From contig JABAKD010000027.1 of assembly GCA_012845835.1 (NCBI GenBank), positions 10,686,790-10,750,789 on the forward strand: DNA of 64,000 nucleotides, given 5' to 3'. The notes under the pieces are model-generated. The model ran no database searches. It had not been told where the DNA came from and saw only the letters and a program-made list of their open reading frames with translations. This DNA is from Undaria pinnatifida (Eukaryota > Sar > Phaeophyceae > Laminariales > Alariaceae). Both the position numbers and the translations under genes were made by a program. This document shows, piece after piece, positions 21,895 through 33,304 of the stretch; the stretch's first letter is position 1; each line of letters begins with the position of its first letter.

Positions 21895-22227
21895 TTTTAT
21901 TTTATTTTACTTTAATTTATTTATTTTTTGCACACTTTTACTTTCCAGCTTCTGGACAAGCCGTGGTCACAGGTTTCATCCCTTTTCCTCTCCGGGTCTT
22001 GCCTTCAATTTTTATCGCGCATAGGGTTTAGCGATCCCACTGCTCGTCGATTTTTCATCGAACGTTACTAACTCACGCTCTCGCGCTTTCCGCAAGTCAA
22101 TTTGTCCACAAGAAAAAGTCCCAACGAATTTATACGAGTATACGTACACTCGGCGGGGCTCGAACTCACGAAACTGACCTATACCAGGCTCGAGGATAAC
22201 CTGATACGCCACCGGGGCGACCGGTAC
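21895..22227 (-). mobile_element. tRNA-derived SINE, copy 1
   Basis: On the minus strand the 5' end reads as a tRNA-like head with Box A TGGCGTATCAGG (22200-22211) and Box B GAGTTCGAGCCCC (about 22155-22167), the internal RNA polymerase III promoter of tRNA genes. A ~200-base body follows, then an A-rich tail (the T-rich plus strand at 21890-21935). A second copy lies at 25482-25792. Flanking A/T-rich target repeats are plausible but ambiguous. Confidence 0.7.
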
Positions 22228-22277
22228 TTTTATATTTTACCCTCGCTCCCTCTTGTTTTAACAACCCACCTAAAAAC

Positions 22278-22445
22278 AAAATATGCCAGAGTAATAAACA
22301 CTACCAGGCAGTTGATATTCGCCTCATTACCTTTTTTCTAGCCATCCACGCCGTAGCTCCAAAATATGCCAGAGTAATAAACACTACCAGGCAGTTGATA
22401 TTCACCTCATTACCTTTCTTTCTAGCCATCCACGCCGTAGCTCCA
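22278..22445 (+). repeat. 83-base tandem duplication
   Basis: Two nearly identical copies start AAAATATGCCAGAG at 22278 and 22361. Each includes CTACCAGGCAGTTGATATT and CATCCACGCCGTAGCTCC. A third, diverged copy lies at 21815-21880, left of the SINE. Confidence 0.85.
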
Positions 22446-22539
22446 ATTCATCCTCCCCCCCCAAAACGTCCCCTCCTTTCTCACCACTCGAACCATCGCC
22501 TAGACCTAGCACGACATCTATGCGACTTAAAGCTGTGGG

Positions 22540-22905
22540 AAATCCCTTCCCCCCCCGCCGCTCCCCCCTTCCCCGAAACAACCCCCCCCAACCCTACGAA
22601 CACTCCGCCCTCTCCTCACAGGTTGTACGACTCACAGCATACTTCTTGATAAACTGATGCATTTACTTCCACAGCTGTCAGATTTTGTCCCCCTCAAAAA
22701 CGAGTTATATAGTTTCCGCGAACAGACTGACTAATATTACCCTGTTGACCCTGGTACAAGCTACCCTGTATTTTCAAGGGTGGATTCGCCGACCTATATC
22801 CTTAATGAGGACACACACCCAGTAATACGCGCGATCGGAGTATGGCACGCGGCTTGCAAAGAAGAGTTTCTAAAAAATCTTTGATATCATACGTAGCTGG
22901 AGTGT
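22540..22905 (-). repeat. Foldback-family arm
   Basis: Inverse copy: C-rich segment, GATTTTGTCCCCCTC, the TAGTTTCCGCG block, ACCCTGTTGACCCTG, GACCTATATCCTTAATGAGG, ending AGCTGGAGTGT. It parallels the right arm 62982-63338. Confidence 0.85.
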
Positions 22906-23084
22906 GTTTTTTTTTTCATACTATACCTAACTTATCACCTCCGCCTGATGCCCCCTCGTTGGGTACCGAGCGCAGCCTCACCGTCAGTCATGCTACCCTC
23001 CCAGGCATTCACAAACTCAATCAATTTGGCCACATCATGTTCCTTTTGTTTTTCCTATTGTTTTGCCATCGAGGTTATTTTTGG

Positions 23085-23300
23085 TACGAAGTAGTTGATC
23101 GCCCCGGAGATGGTCATCTTCGTCTACTACTTACTAGCGTTGGTCCTTGATTGAGAGCGATTGCCAGCGATTCAAGGTTTTTAATTTACTTGCAGAAAAA
23201 GTTTTTTGCTGGTGCGAAGTAGCCGATCGCCCCGGTCGTTTGTCTAGCGGTTACCCTCAAATGCTTCTGCTAGCGTGTTGGTCGTTGAGCTCGATTCCCA
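23085..23300 (+). repeat. tRNA-like repeat, possible second SINE family
   Basis: At 23215-23300 the plus strand reads like a tRNA: GTCTAGCGGTTA resembles Box A, and GAGCTCGATTCCC, about 50 bases on, resembles Box B. A degenerate version of the same segment starts at 23085 (GGTACGAAGTAGTTGATCG). The arms do not fold into a full cloverleaf that I can verify, so this is a SINE head or tRNA pseudogene and not a tRNA gene. Confidence 0.4.
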
Positions 23301-23439
23301 CCGTGATGAGGAATTGAATTGTTTGCATAGATATAAAAGAGAAATGGGGTCAGCTGTTTAAAGCGCCTAGCAGCGTGGGTAGGCACAACTCGACGCCAGT
23401 CCACGAGAGAAGAAACTGCTGAGATATTCTCGCGATAAA

Positions 23440-24170
23440 AGTGAAGACACGCTCCTTAGCGGGGAGGGGGAAGAAGGCCCCGCTATGTAAACCCGGATCT
23501 GAATTGCTACTGGGAGGAAGCGCGAGAGCAGTGCGAGGAAATAAATGAAGTAGTTAGAAAAAAAAAGTAGTCAGACATTCGAATAGGCTAGGCAGACGGA
23601 CGTGTTTTGGGGGAAAGGTAAAAAGTGTGCACATACACAGAGGAAACGTGCTCTATCAACGCGTGCATGACATTGCGTTGTCGAATGCATTACGATGCAT
23701 TATCTCTGTGTCGTGGCTTGTGACCACAGAGCTGATCTTTCTAGGGTGAAGAATCAGTACGGACAATGGGTGTGCTGGATGTCGACGAGTAGAAAAACGG
23801 TTTAATGTGAAGAACACACACACACACACACACACACATGATGCATTTGGGTGGACACAGGAACCTGTGCTAAAATTAAAGGCACGCACGTTATCGGAGA
23901 GAGGGGAGAAGTGCCCTCTATGTGACCCCAGATCTGAGTTGCTACTGGGAGGGAGCGCGAGAACAACGCGAGCATAAAATAAAGTTACTAGAAAAAAAAG
24001 AAAAGTAGTCAGACATCCAAATAGACTACGAAGGCAGACGGGCGTGTTTTGGGGGAAGGGTAAAAAGTGTGCACATAGACAAACAGAAGGAACGTGCCAT
24101 ATCGACGCATACATGATGCACTTTGGTGGACACCGTAACAACCTGTACACTAATTTCGTTTCGATCGTAC
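23440..24170 (+). repeat. Tandem duplication, period about 440 bases
   Basis: Two copies (about 23440-23690 and 23880-24125) share GTTGCTACTGGGAGG-type, AAAGTAGTCAGACAT and GTGTTTTGGGGGAA blocks followed by AAAAAGTGTGCACATA. Between them sits the family C copy. No gene is evident. Confidence 0.7.
23665..23836 (+). repeat. Repeat family C, copy 1, ending in (AC)n
   Basis: About 170 bases nearly identical to 27645-27806, from GCATGACATTGCGTTGTCG to CGGTTTAATGTGAAGAACAC and an AC microsatellite. Inverted versions of the last block occur at 26818-26860 and 36985-37010, so the family may have inverted ends. Confidence 0.8.
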
Positions 24171-25474
24171 ACCACAGAGAGAGGAGGAGGACGGCGCTGT
24201 TGAGGTGGTTGCGTATGTGCTACCTGCAGACGGGCGCCAAGAGGGACTGAGGAAGGTCGGTGTGATCGTCCAGTTCGCCGCAACGCCGAGCGTTCAGGTT
24301 ATGCACTATTTTCGCTGCTGAACATGATGAGCGTGCCCGATATGGTATATGGATCTCACAGCTGGAGGGTATTACTATTTCTGTTATATCATATGCACAT
24401 CTTCATCCAGTATTGATGTTGATATTTGGTTCAGTTCAGTTTAGTTCAGTTCAGGTTTTTTTTTCTTCAGCCTGGATAATTAGTGAATTATTGAGATTTT
24501 GGTAATTACTCTCCACGAACACACCAGAGGGGGCGTCTGACCATTGTTTCTGGAAAAATAGTGTACATATTCTTACTTTTTTCGGTGATATACACGCTAA
24601 CCCTGACCCTAACCTAATGAAATGCAACCAACCTTTGTAAGGTGAAAACGCCCCTTTTGTCGTATACAGCGTGCGTCGATGATTGCCTCAAATAAGTGGT
24701 GGGCTTTACAACGACACAGGAAAATAGCCAAACGGACACAGGAAGAGTGAAAATATCTTCCTGTCGTTTAGCTTCCTGACACCACCCATCAGCACACCCA
24801 AAGTGACGACAGCAACGAATCTCCTCTGCTGCGCGTGTCCGTAAGGGTCGTTCTTAACCAAAGTAATATTTAGGTTGTTGCTAAGAGTTTTTCTTTTTTC
24901 CCGAATAATTTCGGGAGCATCCTGAACTTTTCACCCCCGGAAAAACTGGCCTTTAATTTTTCAGCAGAATAAAAGTTAGGTACAAGGGTGTAAAGGATCC
25001 GGCAGCGGCACCGCTCGAGCTGTGCTACCATTCGCGAGCTCAGAAGACTGAGCAGGGTCATTCCCAAAGCCAATGGCAGGTCATGGCTGATCACAGAAGG
25101 CTCAGTGAGCTTCTGAGCTCTCGTCGTCGAGTTGACAAAATGACCGCACCGAGGCGGCCGATCAAACGAGTTCGCTGGCGACAATAATAGCTGAGACGTT
25201 TGGCACGTCGGGCGTTGTAGCGCGACGAGTTGGCGATGGATTTCAATCCCCAACGCACCGACACGTGCCTACGAGTGGGGTCGTCTCCAAGACGATAACC
25301 ACGTGGGTATCTTCCGCGAGCGTTGCTTCTGTAGTGACGGTTCTGTGCCGGGCGGGCGATTGTTTTGCGAGCCAACTGAGGCTTGTGCTCGTGAAGATTC
25401 AACCTTTCTTTACAGATTTCGGTAAAATGCCGAAATTTCATTATTAACCCAAGCGCTGTGCGTATCTTCATGAC
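24171..25474. other. No gene recognised; foldback-family trace at 24346-24372
   Basis: A 27-base outer end of the foldback family (GATCTCACAGCTGGAGGG) is at 24353. Two overlapping minus-strand frames at 24870-25501 have no recognisable motif. The TAACCCTGACCCTAACC at 24599 is too short to be telomeric. Confidence 0.35.
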
Positions 25475-25481
25475 CGACTCT

Positions 25482-25792
25482 TTTTTATTTTTTTTCCTCA
25501 CACTTCTCTTTTCCAGCTTCTGGACAGGCCGTGGTCACAGGTGTCGTCCCTTCTTCCCCCCGGTTCTTGCCTTCAATTTTTATCGCGCATAGGGTGCAGC
25601 TATCCCACTGCTCGTCGATTTTTCATAGAGTGTTGCTAACTCACGCTCTTGTGCTTTCCTCAAGTCAACTTGTCCACAAGAAAAAGCCCCAACGAATTTA
25701 TACGAGTATGCATTCGGCGGGGCTCGATCTCACGAAACTGACCAACACCAGGCTCGAGGATAACCTGATACGCCACCGGGGCGACCGGTACA
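25482..25792 (-). mobile_element. tRNA-derived SINE, copy 2, with likely target duplication
   Basis: Same head as copy 1: Box A TGGCGTATCAGG and Box B GAGATCGAGCCCC on the minus strand, same body, and an A-rich tail seen as plus-strand T-rich DNA at 25481-25496. Both sides carry CGACTCT (25475-25481 and 25793-25799), a plausible 7-base target duplication. The two copies differ by scattered substitutions and small indels. A LINE-type tail starts about 90 bases further right. Confidence 0.75.
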
Positions 25793-25882
25793 CGACTCTA
25801 ACGACAGCTGGCTACTACACTTTGTTACACATCAGTAGTGATACGTGCATCGACATGGCTGCCGAGTGGAGAGATTCATAGG

Positions 25883-26659
25883 GTACCATAATTGTATGAC
25901 AGGACGACCGCCCCGCTTAGTCTGAAAGTCCGCATGCTGAAGGCCGAGGTCATTGAGACCCTGCTGTACGGGTGTGTGACGTGGACCCTCAATGCGGACC
26001 ACTTCGCCAAGCTCCGATCAGCCCACCACGAAGTCCTTTTGCGAGTCATTGGCTTCCAGCGCCGATTACGCACCGACCACACCACCCTCTCGTACGCGAA
26101 GGCCCTCAGGATGACACGATGCGAGAGCATCGAAACGACCATCCGTAAACGGCGGCTCTTCTTTGCCGGGGCCCTGGTGCGACAACACAAGGGGCGACTG
26201 CCCCGTCGGTTGATGTTCGGGACGATCGCTGGTGGGGAGAACCCGAAACCAGGCGGACAACTCAAGACTTGGCCTAGAGCCATAGCTGAGGACCTTAGGG
26301 TGTTCAAAGCCAACGAGGGATCAACGGAACACTCCCCCCTAGTTTTTGGAGTTGGGACCGCGCTGTGGCCCACTGCAGCAAAAAAGGTGGGCAAGTGGTA
26401 CCGGGGGGTCCTCGAAGCAGCTGAACGGTTCATGGGCAGGTGGCACGAGGATAAGGCAAAGCTGAGTAGACAGCGCCGCGCATCCGCCGTGGGTGGTGTC
26501 GAAGGGAACGGGGGGAGGGGGGGCAGCAGGAGGGGTAGAAGGAACACCGCACAAGGGTATGGGGGCAGGGGGGGGGACAGGAGGAGTAGAAGGGAAACCG
26601 CGGTAGATGAAAGTAGGAAGGAGACCGCAGACAGGGTAGCAAGGTACCAGGCCGACTAG
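25883..26659 (+). pseudogene. 5'-truncated LINE reverse transcriptase, C-terminal part
   Basis: One open frame of about 255 residues homologous to the last third of LINE ORF2. It begins at YDRTTAPLSLKVRMLKAEV, continues with LLYGCVTWTLNADH, then RKRRLFFAGALVR, and ends in a Gly/Arg-rich tail. The LKxRxLKAExxETLLYGCxTW signature is shared with the LINE at 33305-35690, but the two belong to different subfamilies. The catalytic fingers and palm lie upstream and are absent, as in a 5'-truncated insertion. A second copy of the G-rich end is at 27105-27265. Confidence 0.8.
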
Positions 26660-27600
26660 TAGGTGGAACCTTTCTATCCATGCCACTCGTACCGCCAACT
26701 GCTGCGGCTGCTCGGAATGTGATGTCTTGGTACTTTGATTTCTCCGTGAATTTATTTTTTTCTTTCTTTTTTTCTTTTTCTTTCCCCTTCTTATCCTTAT
26801 GAAGGGAGTCTTGCATGGTGTGTGTGTGTGTGTTCTTCACATTAAACCGTTTTTCTACTTGGTGGGTAGGTGACAAGCCTGTTTTATTTGTCCCTCCCAG
26901 TCTTCCTTCTTTTACTTGTTTCTTTTTTCCGGGGTATTTTTTCCCTTTCTTTCCCCCTTGCATGTCCATTTTGGCTCATGCTCGGGGTATGTTTCTATCT
27001 CCCGTGCTTTGGCTCCCCTTTTTATTTACTCATTTATTTATTTTTTCTTGGTTTCTTTCGTTGTTTCTCTCTTTTACAAGGTATTTTGGTGTAATGAGAA
27101 GAACACAAAGGGGGGAGGGGGGGAAACAGGAGGAGTAGAAGGAAAGCCGTCCAAGGGAATGGGGGCAGGGGGGGCAACAGGAGGGATAGAAGGGAGACCG
27201 CGGTGGACGAAGGCAGGAAGGAGATGGCAGACAGGGTAGCAAGGTACCAGGCCGACTAGTAGGTACATGGCACCTTTCGTCTTTTTCTGAGGTATTTTTT
27301 TTTTTTTTTTTTTTTTTCGCCTTTGTTCCCTCCTTGCGTGGTTAGGTTTTTTGGCTCGTGTTCGGATTATCTTATTTTGGTTTTACTTTACTTTATTTTA
27401 TTTCATTTTATTATGTTTCTTTTCCGAGCTTTGGCTCTCCTTTCCGGTTGGGTTGTTTCTTCGATTTCCCCTTCGTTTTGTTTGTTTCATTTTTTGTTTT
27501 ATTTTCATCTTTGTTTTTATTTGTTTTCTTATTTTATTTTGTTTTTTGTTTTTGTTTTTGTTTTTGTTTATTTCGTATTTCTCTCTTCCAATGTATTTCT
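26505..27600 (+). repeat. Duplicated LINE 3' end with T-rich spacers
   Basis: The LINE tail from 26505-26665 recurs at 27105-27265; both end CAAGGTACCAGGCCGACTAG. Each copy is followed by T-rich DNA holding TTGGCTC, TGTTTC and CTTTGGCTC blocks in the same order (26920-27030 and 27310-27450). The whole is a roughly 600-base tandem duplication. The T-rich frames (poly-Phe) are not genes. Confidence 0.7.
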
Positions 27601-27644
27601 GTTGCTGACGTATGTATGTTGTGCCTGTCGTACCCAGTACTAGG

Positions 27645-27806
27645 GCATGACATTGCGTTGTCGAATGCGTTACGATGCATTATCTCTGTGTCGTGGCTTG
27701 TGACCACAGAGCTGATCTTTTTAGGGTGAAGAATCAGTACGGACACTGGGTGTGCTGGATGTCGACGAGTAGAAGAACGGTTTAATGTGAAGAACACACA
27801 CACACA
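27645..27806 (+). repeat. Repeat family C, copy 2
   Basis: Nearly identical to 23665-23836, in the same orientation, again ending in an AC microsatellite. Confidence 0.8.
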
Positions 27807-27824
27807 CATAACGCCACAAGTATG

Positions 27825-28170
27825 GATTTTTTTTTTTTTTTTTTTTTGTCCTCCGGCGGATGGGGAAAAATAAAGCTTTAGCTCACCACACTTCCGCGTA
27901 TTTTCATACGCGTCGTGTGTCGATTTACCTCAGTTGCTTTCGCAGCCCAACGCTAGCTGGCGCACCCTTCGAGTCCCATTGTAGGTATAGCGTAGGCTGT
28001 CCCTATCATTGGTCCTCGTTACAACCCCGGCAGCGCAAGCTGCCGTTGTATACGGGTGCGTGTGTATGTCGACCCGGCCTGTCCCCTGGGGGTCAGGTTC
28101 GGTGGAGATAGCCACCCGGAATGTCATCTTTCCGGGTAGTGTGGGACTTGCGCAAGCTCACCGTATGGAC
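27825..28170 (+). repeat. Repeat family B, longest copy
   Basis: Starts after a T tract with GTCCTCCGGCGGATGGGG. It runs through CTCACCACACTTCCGCG, CGCAGCCCAACGCTAGCTGG and ACAACCCCGGCAGCG to GTCGACCCGGCCTGTCCCC and ACCCGGAATGTCATCTTTCC. The last part recurs alone at 35690-35830. Non-coding as far as I can tell. Confidence 0.8.
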
Positions 28171-29649
28171 TATATTTTTAGTAAAGTGTATGTAGGCTGA
28201 AATAGTAGGGCTGGGCACTGACTGACTCAATCATGTTTGATTATAATATGGTGAAAGCAATCAGTATACTGGGTTGCAGCAGCTACAGGCCGAGCTACGC
28301 TCGGCCAATAGCCCCCCAACGGCTCGTGGGGGGGAGGCGATGGAGGCGCCGCCGGAGGCCCCAACATCATGCATTCTAGCTTCAACTCCCATTACAATCG
28401 GTGCTCGAAAACTGGTATTGGCCGGGGGTGGTTGCGGTCATATAAGAAAAAATCAACAAAAAGTGAACAAAAATACATGCAACCTGTGGTGATGATGTGA
28501 CGTTGCCTTCATCCTGTTGTTGGTGTTAGCGAAAGTGCGTTGTGAATCGTTCTGACGTGTCGTTTTTAATATTGAATATTCTTGGTTACTCCATCGCTCC
28601 TTCACCCTTGAGTCACGGGGTAGCAGACTCTCACCAGCAATCAAAGCACAGGAAAGCACAGACAAAACAATAATACAAAAACCAACTGAAAAAACCAACT
28701 GAAAAACGAAGCAACGCTACTCGTAAATTAAATGATGTAGTAACCGGTATCAGGTATCGGGTGCTCAGCGCAGAGAATGATTTAACCATGATAACAACAG
28801 TAGAGGGAAGGAACGCGTGAAACAGCTTCACAACCAGAGGGTGGCGGAGATATTCTTGAGTACATACAGGAAACAGGCGAGAGGACGAAAAGCGTAAAAA
28901 TGGGCAACAGCCTCCGGGGGATGGCGGAAATCGCGAACAGACAAGAAAAAGATTAGCTCCCAAAAATATTACTAGTGAACAACAAGGAAAGGAGGATAGA
29001 AAACAGAGCTAACAAGAAAAAGACAACACATGCTAGATGATCAGCTAAAAAGGATACACACCCCGTATAATATACCAGATATCTGCAACAACAAAACAAG
29101 GGCACGAACGCCTACAAAAAAAAGGGAGAACAGTACCCAGAGAAGGAGGAAGAGAAGGGAGGAGGGGAAGGAGGGGGAGGCCGGAGAAGTCCTGTAACTC
29201 ATTCACTAGCATTGGGTGGGTTCGCGTACTAAAATGTAGCGTGTATGTTGGACGGACGTCAAAATATCTACTGGCGAACAAACCGGGGGTCAATCTGTAG
29301 ATTACTACTGCCAAGGTAGGTGTCAAGCCAGTGCCCAGCCCTATAATATAGTGAATCACCCGATACGGCCCGCCAGCAAGACACGCTGTTATTTATCCAG
29401 TTTAAGGAACCATCCGCTTTCAACGCGCGGTGGACGATTATCTTGGTGAAAATGAGGCTGATATAGTGTCCAGGTGCCGAGACAGGAGAAACTACGAAAT
29501 TGCTGTCCGTGCCGCCATTTAAGTTGAGAGAAAGGCACTACTCGTGTTAAAATAATACTGCTAATACCGCTGTACTACGAGTACTAGGACACTGTGTGGG
29601 CTAATCAGCGCACGCTGCAAATAATCAGCGCACACTACATATACATACT
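28171..29649. other. No gene recognised
   Basis: Low-motif DNA with several short A-rich direct repeats (CCAACTGAAAAAACCAACTG at 28682). ORFs are short and overlapping. Confidence 0.4.
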
Positions 29650-29825
29650 ATGACTAACATCACCCTGCTGACCCTGATAGGTACACTATCAGGGTAGGTG
29701 CAAGGGGAGTCGCCGACCTATATCCTAAATGAGGACACACAACCCGCAATACGCGCGATCGGAGTATCACACACAGCGTGCAAAGATGAGTTTCGACAAA
29801 ATATTCGATCTCACAGCTGGAGTGT
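29650..29825 (-). repeat. Foldback-family arm, left member of a head-to-head pair
   Basis: Outer ~175 bases of the family ending ATCTCACAGCTGGAGTGT at 29825. It is separated by only 76 A/T-rich bases from an arm in the opposite direction. Confidence 0.85.
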
Positions 29826-29901
29826 ATTTTTATTTTTATAATAATAGGCAAAATATGCGGAGCGTATTTGAATTTTCATAATATATTATGAAAATTAAAA
29901 T

Positions 29902-30345
29902 ACACTCCAGCTGTGGGATCAACTATTTTGCCGAAACTCATCTTTGCAAGCTGTGTGTGATACTCCGATCGCGTGTATTACGGGTTGTGCGTCCTCACTT
30001 GGGATATAGGTCGGCGAGTCCCCTTGCAACTACTGTGTAGCTATCAGGGTCAACAGGGTGGTGTTCGGCAGTCTGTGCGCGAAAACTACAAGACCCGTTT
30101 TTTGAGGGCGAAAAAATCTGACAGCTTTGGAAGGAAATGCATCAGTATATCACGTGAATACTGTAAGCCGAATAACCAGTGAGGGGAGGGCGGAGTTTTT
30201 AAGGACATGGGGGCCTGATTTTGATCAAAAGGGGGGCGGGAGAGGGGGAGGGGGGGGGGGTGGACGGGTGGGGCAGGTCAATTTGTGCGTGGAAACTATA
30301 TATCCTTCTTGTGGGGGAGGGGGGGGTATAGAAGAATTTTGCTTT
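29902..30345 (+). repeat. Foldback-family arm, right member of a head-to-head pair
   Basis: Begins ACACTCCAGCTGTGGGAT and is complete through the G-rich segment to a GTGCGTGGAAACTATA block at 30283. With 29650-29825 it forms an inverted repeat whose arms meet at their outer ends. Confidence 0.85.
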
Positions 30346-32427
30346 AGGCACCAAATATTCACTGCTGGTTCTGCTCCAACAAATGGATCACATTTCTAAG
30401 CAGGTCACTCAAAAATCAAGCACACAGTTCCGAAGGCTTCACTCAAAGTTGTTATTAGGCTCTCCTCGCCGCTCTACGTAGTCGCTGCCAATAGCAACGC
30501 TGGGTGATATACTAGTACCATTCTGCGGGTGTGCCGCAAGAGGCCGTCACAATTTTGAGCTGATATCGTAACTCTAACTGCTGTTTATTCTCAACCTCCC
30601 GACCTCGGCTTCAGTGGAGGGGGGGCACCTCCGTTCTCATTCTCGACTAGCAGGCATGGGCCGCTCGCGTGAGAGTGGATCTGTACATCGATTAAAGGCG
30701 GGCTCAAAACGGTTTGTTACCGTTGCACAACCAACAATGTCATGACGGCGAAGGTTCTGCCTCGAAACTAAAAAAATGTGAGATTTCACGTTAATAAGCT
30801 GCGGCTGTAGGTTAAGCACTTGCGCGAGTTCAAAATAAATGCGGCCCCGACCAGGGATGCGGTTGGGGGAGGTACCTCTTTTTTCATCGAGGGGTTGATG
30901 CACTCGCAAGAGGGACTCGGTACATACAACGAGAAAAATACTTTACGAGATTTTTGGGCGCAGCGTGTAGCTCACTATGCCGTTGCCGATTCATGCTACG
31001 AAACTAGAGCAACACGAAGGCTGTAAATATCTTGAAGAAACGAAGGCAGCGTGAGAGTGACCCCGAGTGGCCGCAAACAAAAGACCAAAAAGTGCCCCCC
31101 GCACCGTAGCCGTCGCCCACCGAGCATGCCGACCTGCTTCGTGCGTCCGAACGATTATTCGTTTGGCTCCCATGTTTGGTTTCCCACATTTCGACGCTGA
31201 CTGAGGTCCAAGTCTACATCTGGTTCGTCTAAACACATTTCAATGACCAGTCAACTCATATCAACAACTTTACCAGTATTTTGTATCCTATCCGTGATCC
31301 GAAAATAGTCGCCCATGTCCAAAATATATAAAAAAAGTGTTTTCGCATTTTATACTGGTATATGGGCTCTCTGATTCAAATCTAATATAGATATATGAGC
31401 TGTCTCGACGTATCATATTGGTGCACAAATTCGAGGTCAGCGGGTAAGTCAACCGAAAACATGACTTAGATTGACAGCCGCCGCTGCTATTACAAATACC
31501 TGTGTTGGATGCCTCAGGGAGTTGGCAAAACCCTCCTTGTGGAGATCGCGGTCAGGCGTAGCTGAAGGAGTCCCTCCCAAGTCGGAGGTTAACCTAGCCG
31601 AGTCGTCGTACAACCCGAGTCCGAGACCTGGAAGCAACCCATACATCAGCAGAAGCTGCAACGTATATCGAACATAGCGCTGGAGTGATAGCACGAGCAT
31701 TGGACCCGACAAAGTGCCTCGCGCACGAGGGTGCTCTGGAGGCTCGTGTACCAGGGTGCGTGGTTACGCGACTTGAAGGGTAACCAAACGGAAACCTTAG
31801 AGGGGTGCACGTGTTTGCGGGCAACATAAAGAGCGACGTTTTATACAGCTGCACAGGTGGCGCATGACGTTTCACGACCAAAGGAACATGCAGGTCGAAT
31901 CTGACCTTGATCTGACTTGAATAAAACTATTGTGTTAAACGACAAAAATGAGGTAAATAAATGTCGCAGGCGTGTGTTAACTATGACTTTCTCGCAGAAG
32001 TTCGCATACATGCACCATGCAATCATTCTGCCGCTACCGACATCGGCTCAACCAAGGGAGACTAATACGTTGATATGGTCGTGGATACTTTGTTTTCTGT
32101 GTGTGTTCTTCACACAAATCTGATGTTTCCACCCATCCATCTACATCCAGGGCAACCGGTGTCCAGGTGCGGATGCCTCATGGAGAGAAGACCTCTGCGG
32201 TCGTCACAGAGACGTGGTTAGGCTATTCATTGCCAACCGCAATGAGCACGCGGGCAAAAAACAAAGCATGCACAAAAGTCTAAAAAGTTTCGGGAAAAAA
32301 AAAAAAAAAAGCGAAAATGCTCTCAGGGGCGGTTGCTCACGGTCAGAGTATGCTTCCAGGATTTTAATTTGAAAACAATAAAAACAACAAAATGCTCAGG
32401 CAGGGGCTCTTCGCCGTGCTCTACATT
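30346..32427. other. No gene recognised
   Basis: About 2 kb without a repeat I can place. Short frames on both strands around 31450-31880 look no better than chance. An A17 run lies near 32296. Confidence 0.4.
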
Positions 32428-32655
32428 TTTTTTTTTCTTTTTTTTTGTCCTCCGGCAGATGGGGAAAAATAAAGCTTTAGCTCACCACACCTCCACGTAT
32501 TTTTTATACGCGTCGTGTATCGATTTAACTCCGTTGCTTTCGCAGCCCAACGCTAGCTGGCGCACCCTTCGGGTCCCATTGTAGGTATAGCGTAAGCTGT
32601 CTCTATCAGTGGTCTTCGTTACAACCCCGGCAGCGCCAGCTGCCGTTGTATGTTG
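32428..32655 (+). repeat. Repeat family B, partial copy
   Basis: Follows a T tract. Matches 27845-28050 closely, from GTCCTCCGGCAGATGGGG to AGCTGCCGTTGTAT, where a different repeat (family D) begins. Confidence 0.85.
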
Positions 32656-33190
32656 TTGTTGTTCTCACATTTCCTCGCATAATCAAGTCCGTGGTCACAG
32701 GACAGGCTCCAGTCACTCTGGAGCTGAGGAATACCCCAGGGAAAACACACACACAACCCAAGGTGGTACACGCATATATCACAGCTGACGCAATTCATGC
32801 CTCCACCAGAAACATATAAAAGTGAAATCGGGAGTCAGTCTACGATGTGCCAGGTCCAGGCCGGTGCATACGTCTCACTACTCACGCCTGGAGAAACCAA
32901 ATATTCCGATTGCCACCCAATTAAGACTACCACGTATATATTACTCGTAGTATCTATCACTACGCATACGCACGACAGGTATAAGTCAATTGGAGAAAAA
33001 GAAACAAAGAAAAGAAAAGAGGATAAAGAAAAGGAAAGAAAAGAGAAGAAAAACGAATCAAGACGAAAAAGGCAAGCAAAGAGAAGAAAAAGACAAGAAA
33101 AGCAAGAAAAGACAAGACTAGAAAGCAAGGAAAGAAGGAAAGAAAAAAAAGAAAGAAGAAATAGAAAAAGGAAAGAAAGAAAAATGTCAT
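32656..33190 (+). repeat. Repeat family D with purine-rich tail, copy 1
   Basis: Recurs at 37905-38413 in the same orientation. Shared landmarks are TCCGTGGTCACAGGACAGG, CTCCAGTCACTCTGGAGCTG (itself an inverted repeat), CACCAGAAACATATAAAAGT and ACGATGTGCCAGGTCCA. Both copies end in a ~150-200 base GAAA-rich tract. Charged Lys/Arg/Glu frames in the tract are artefacts. Confidence 0.75.
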
Positions 33191-33304
33191 ACTAGCAGAC
33201 CCTAGGAACTGGCTAAGGATGGCATTGGGCTAACAGAGGGTATCACGTCCATCATCAATGGCACCTGGGAGAGAACGCAACATGGCGAAGAAGTCAGGGC
33301 GGTC

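Noticed and set aside
23215-23300. Functional tRNA gene
   Set aside because: Box-like segments are present, but I cannot build a consistent acceptor stem and a degenerate copy adjoins it; a SINE head or tRNA pseudogene is more likely.
24596-24617. Telomere-like CCCTGACCCTAACC
   Set aside because: Only about three imperfect units, in the middle of the contig, with no array.
26815-27643. Hydrophobic Phe/Leu-rich ORFs resembling membrane proteins
   Set aside because: Produced by T-rich DNA duplicated with a LINE tail; no conserved motif and several frames are open at once.
32960-33195. Lys/Arg/Glu-rich and Phe-rich ORFs
   Set aside because: Both are translations of a GAAA-rich repeat tail found again at 38255-38413.
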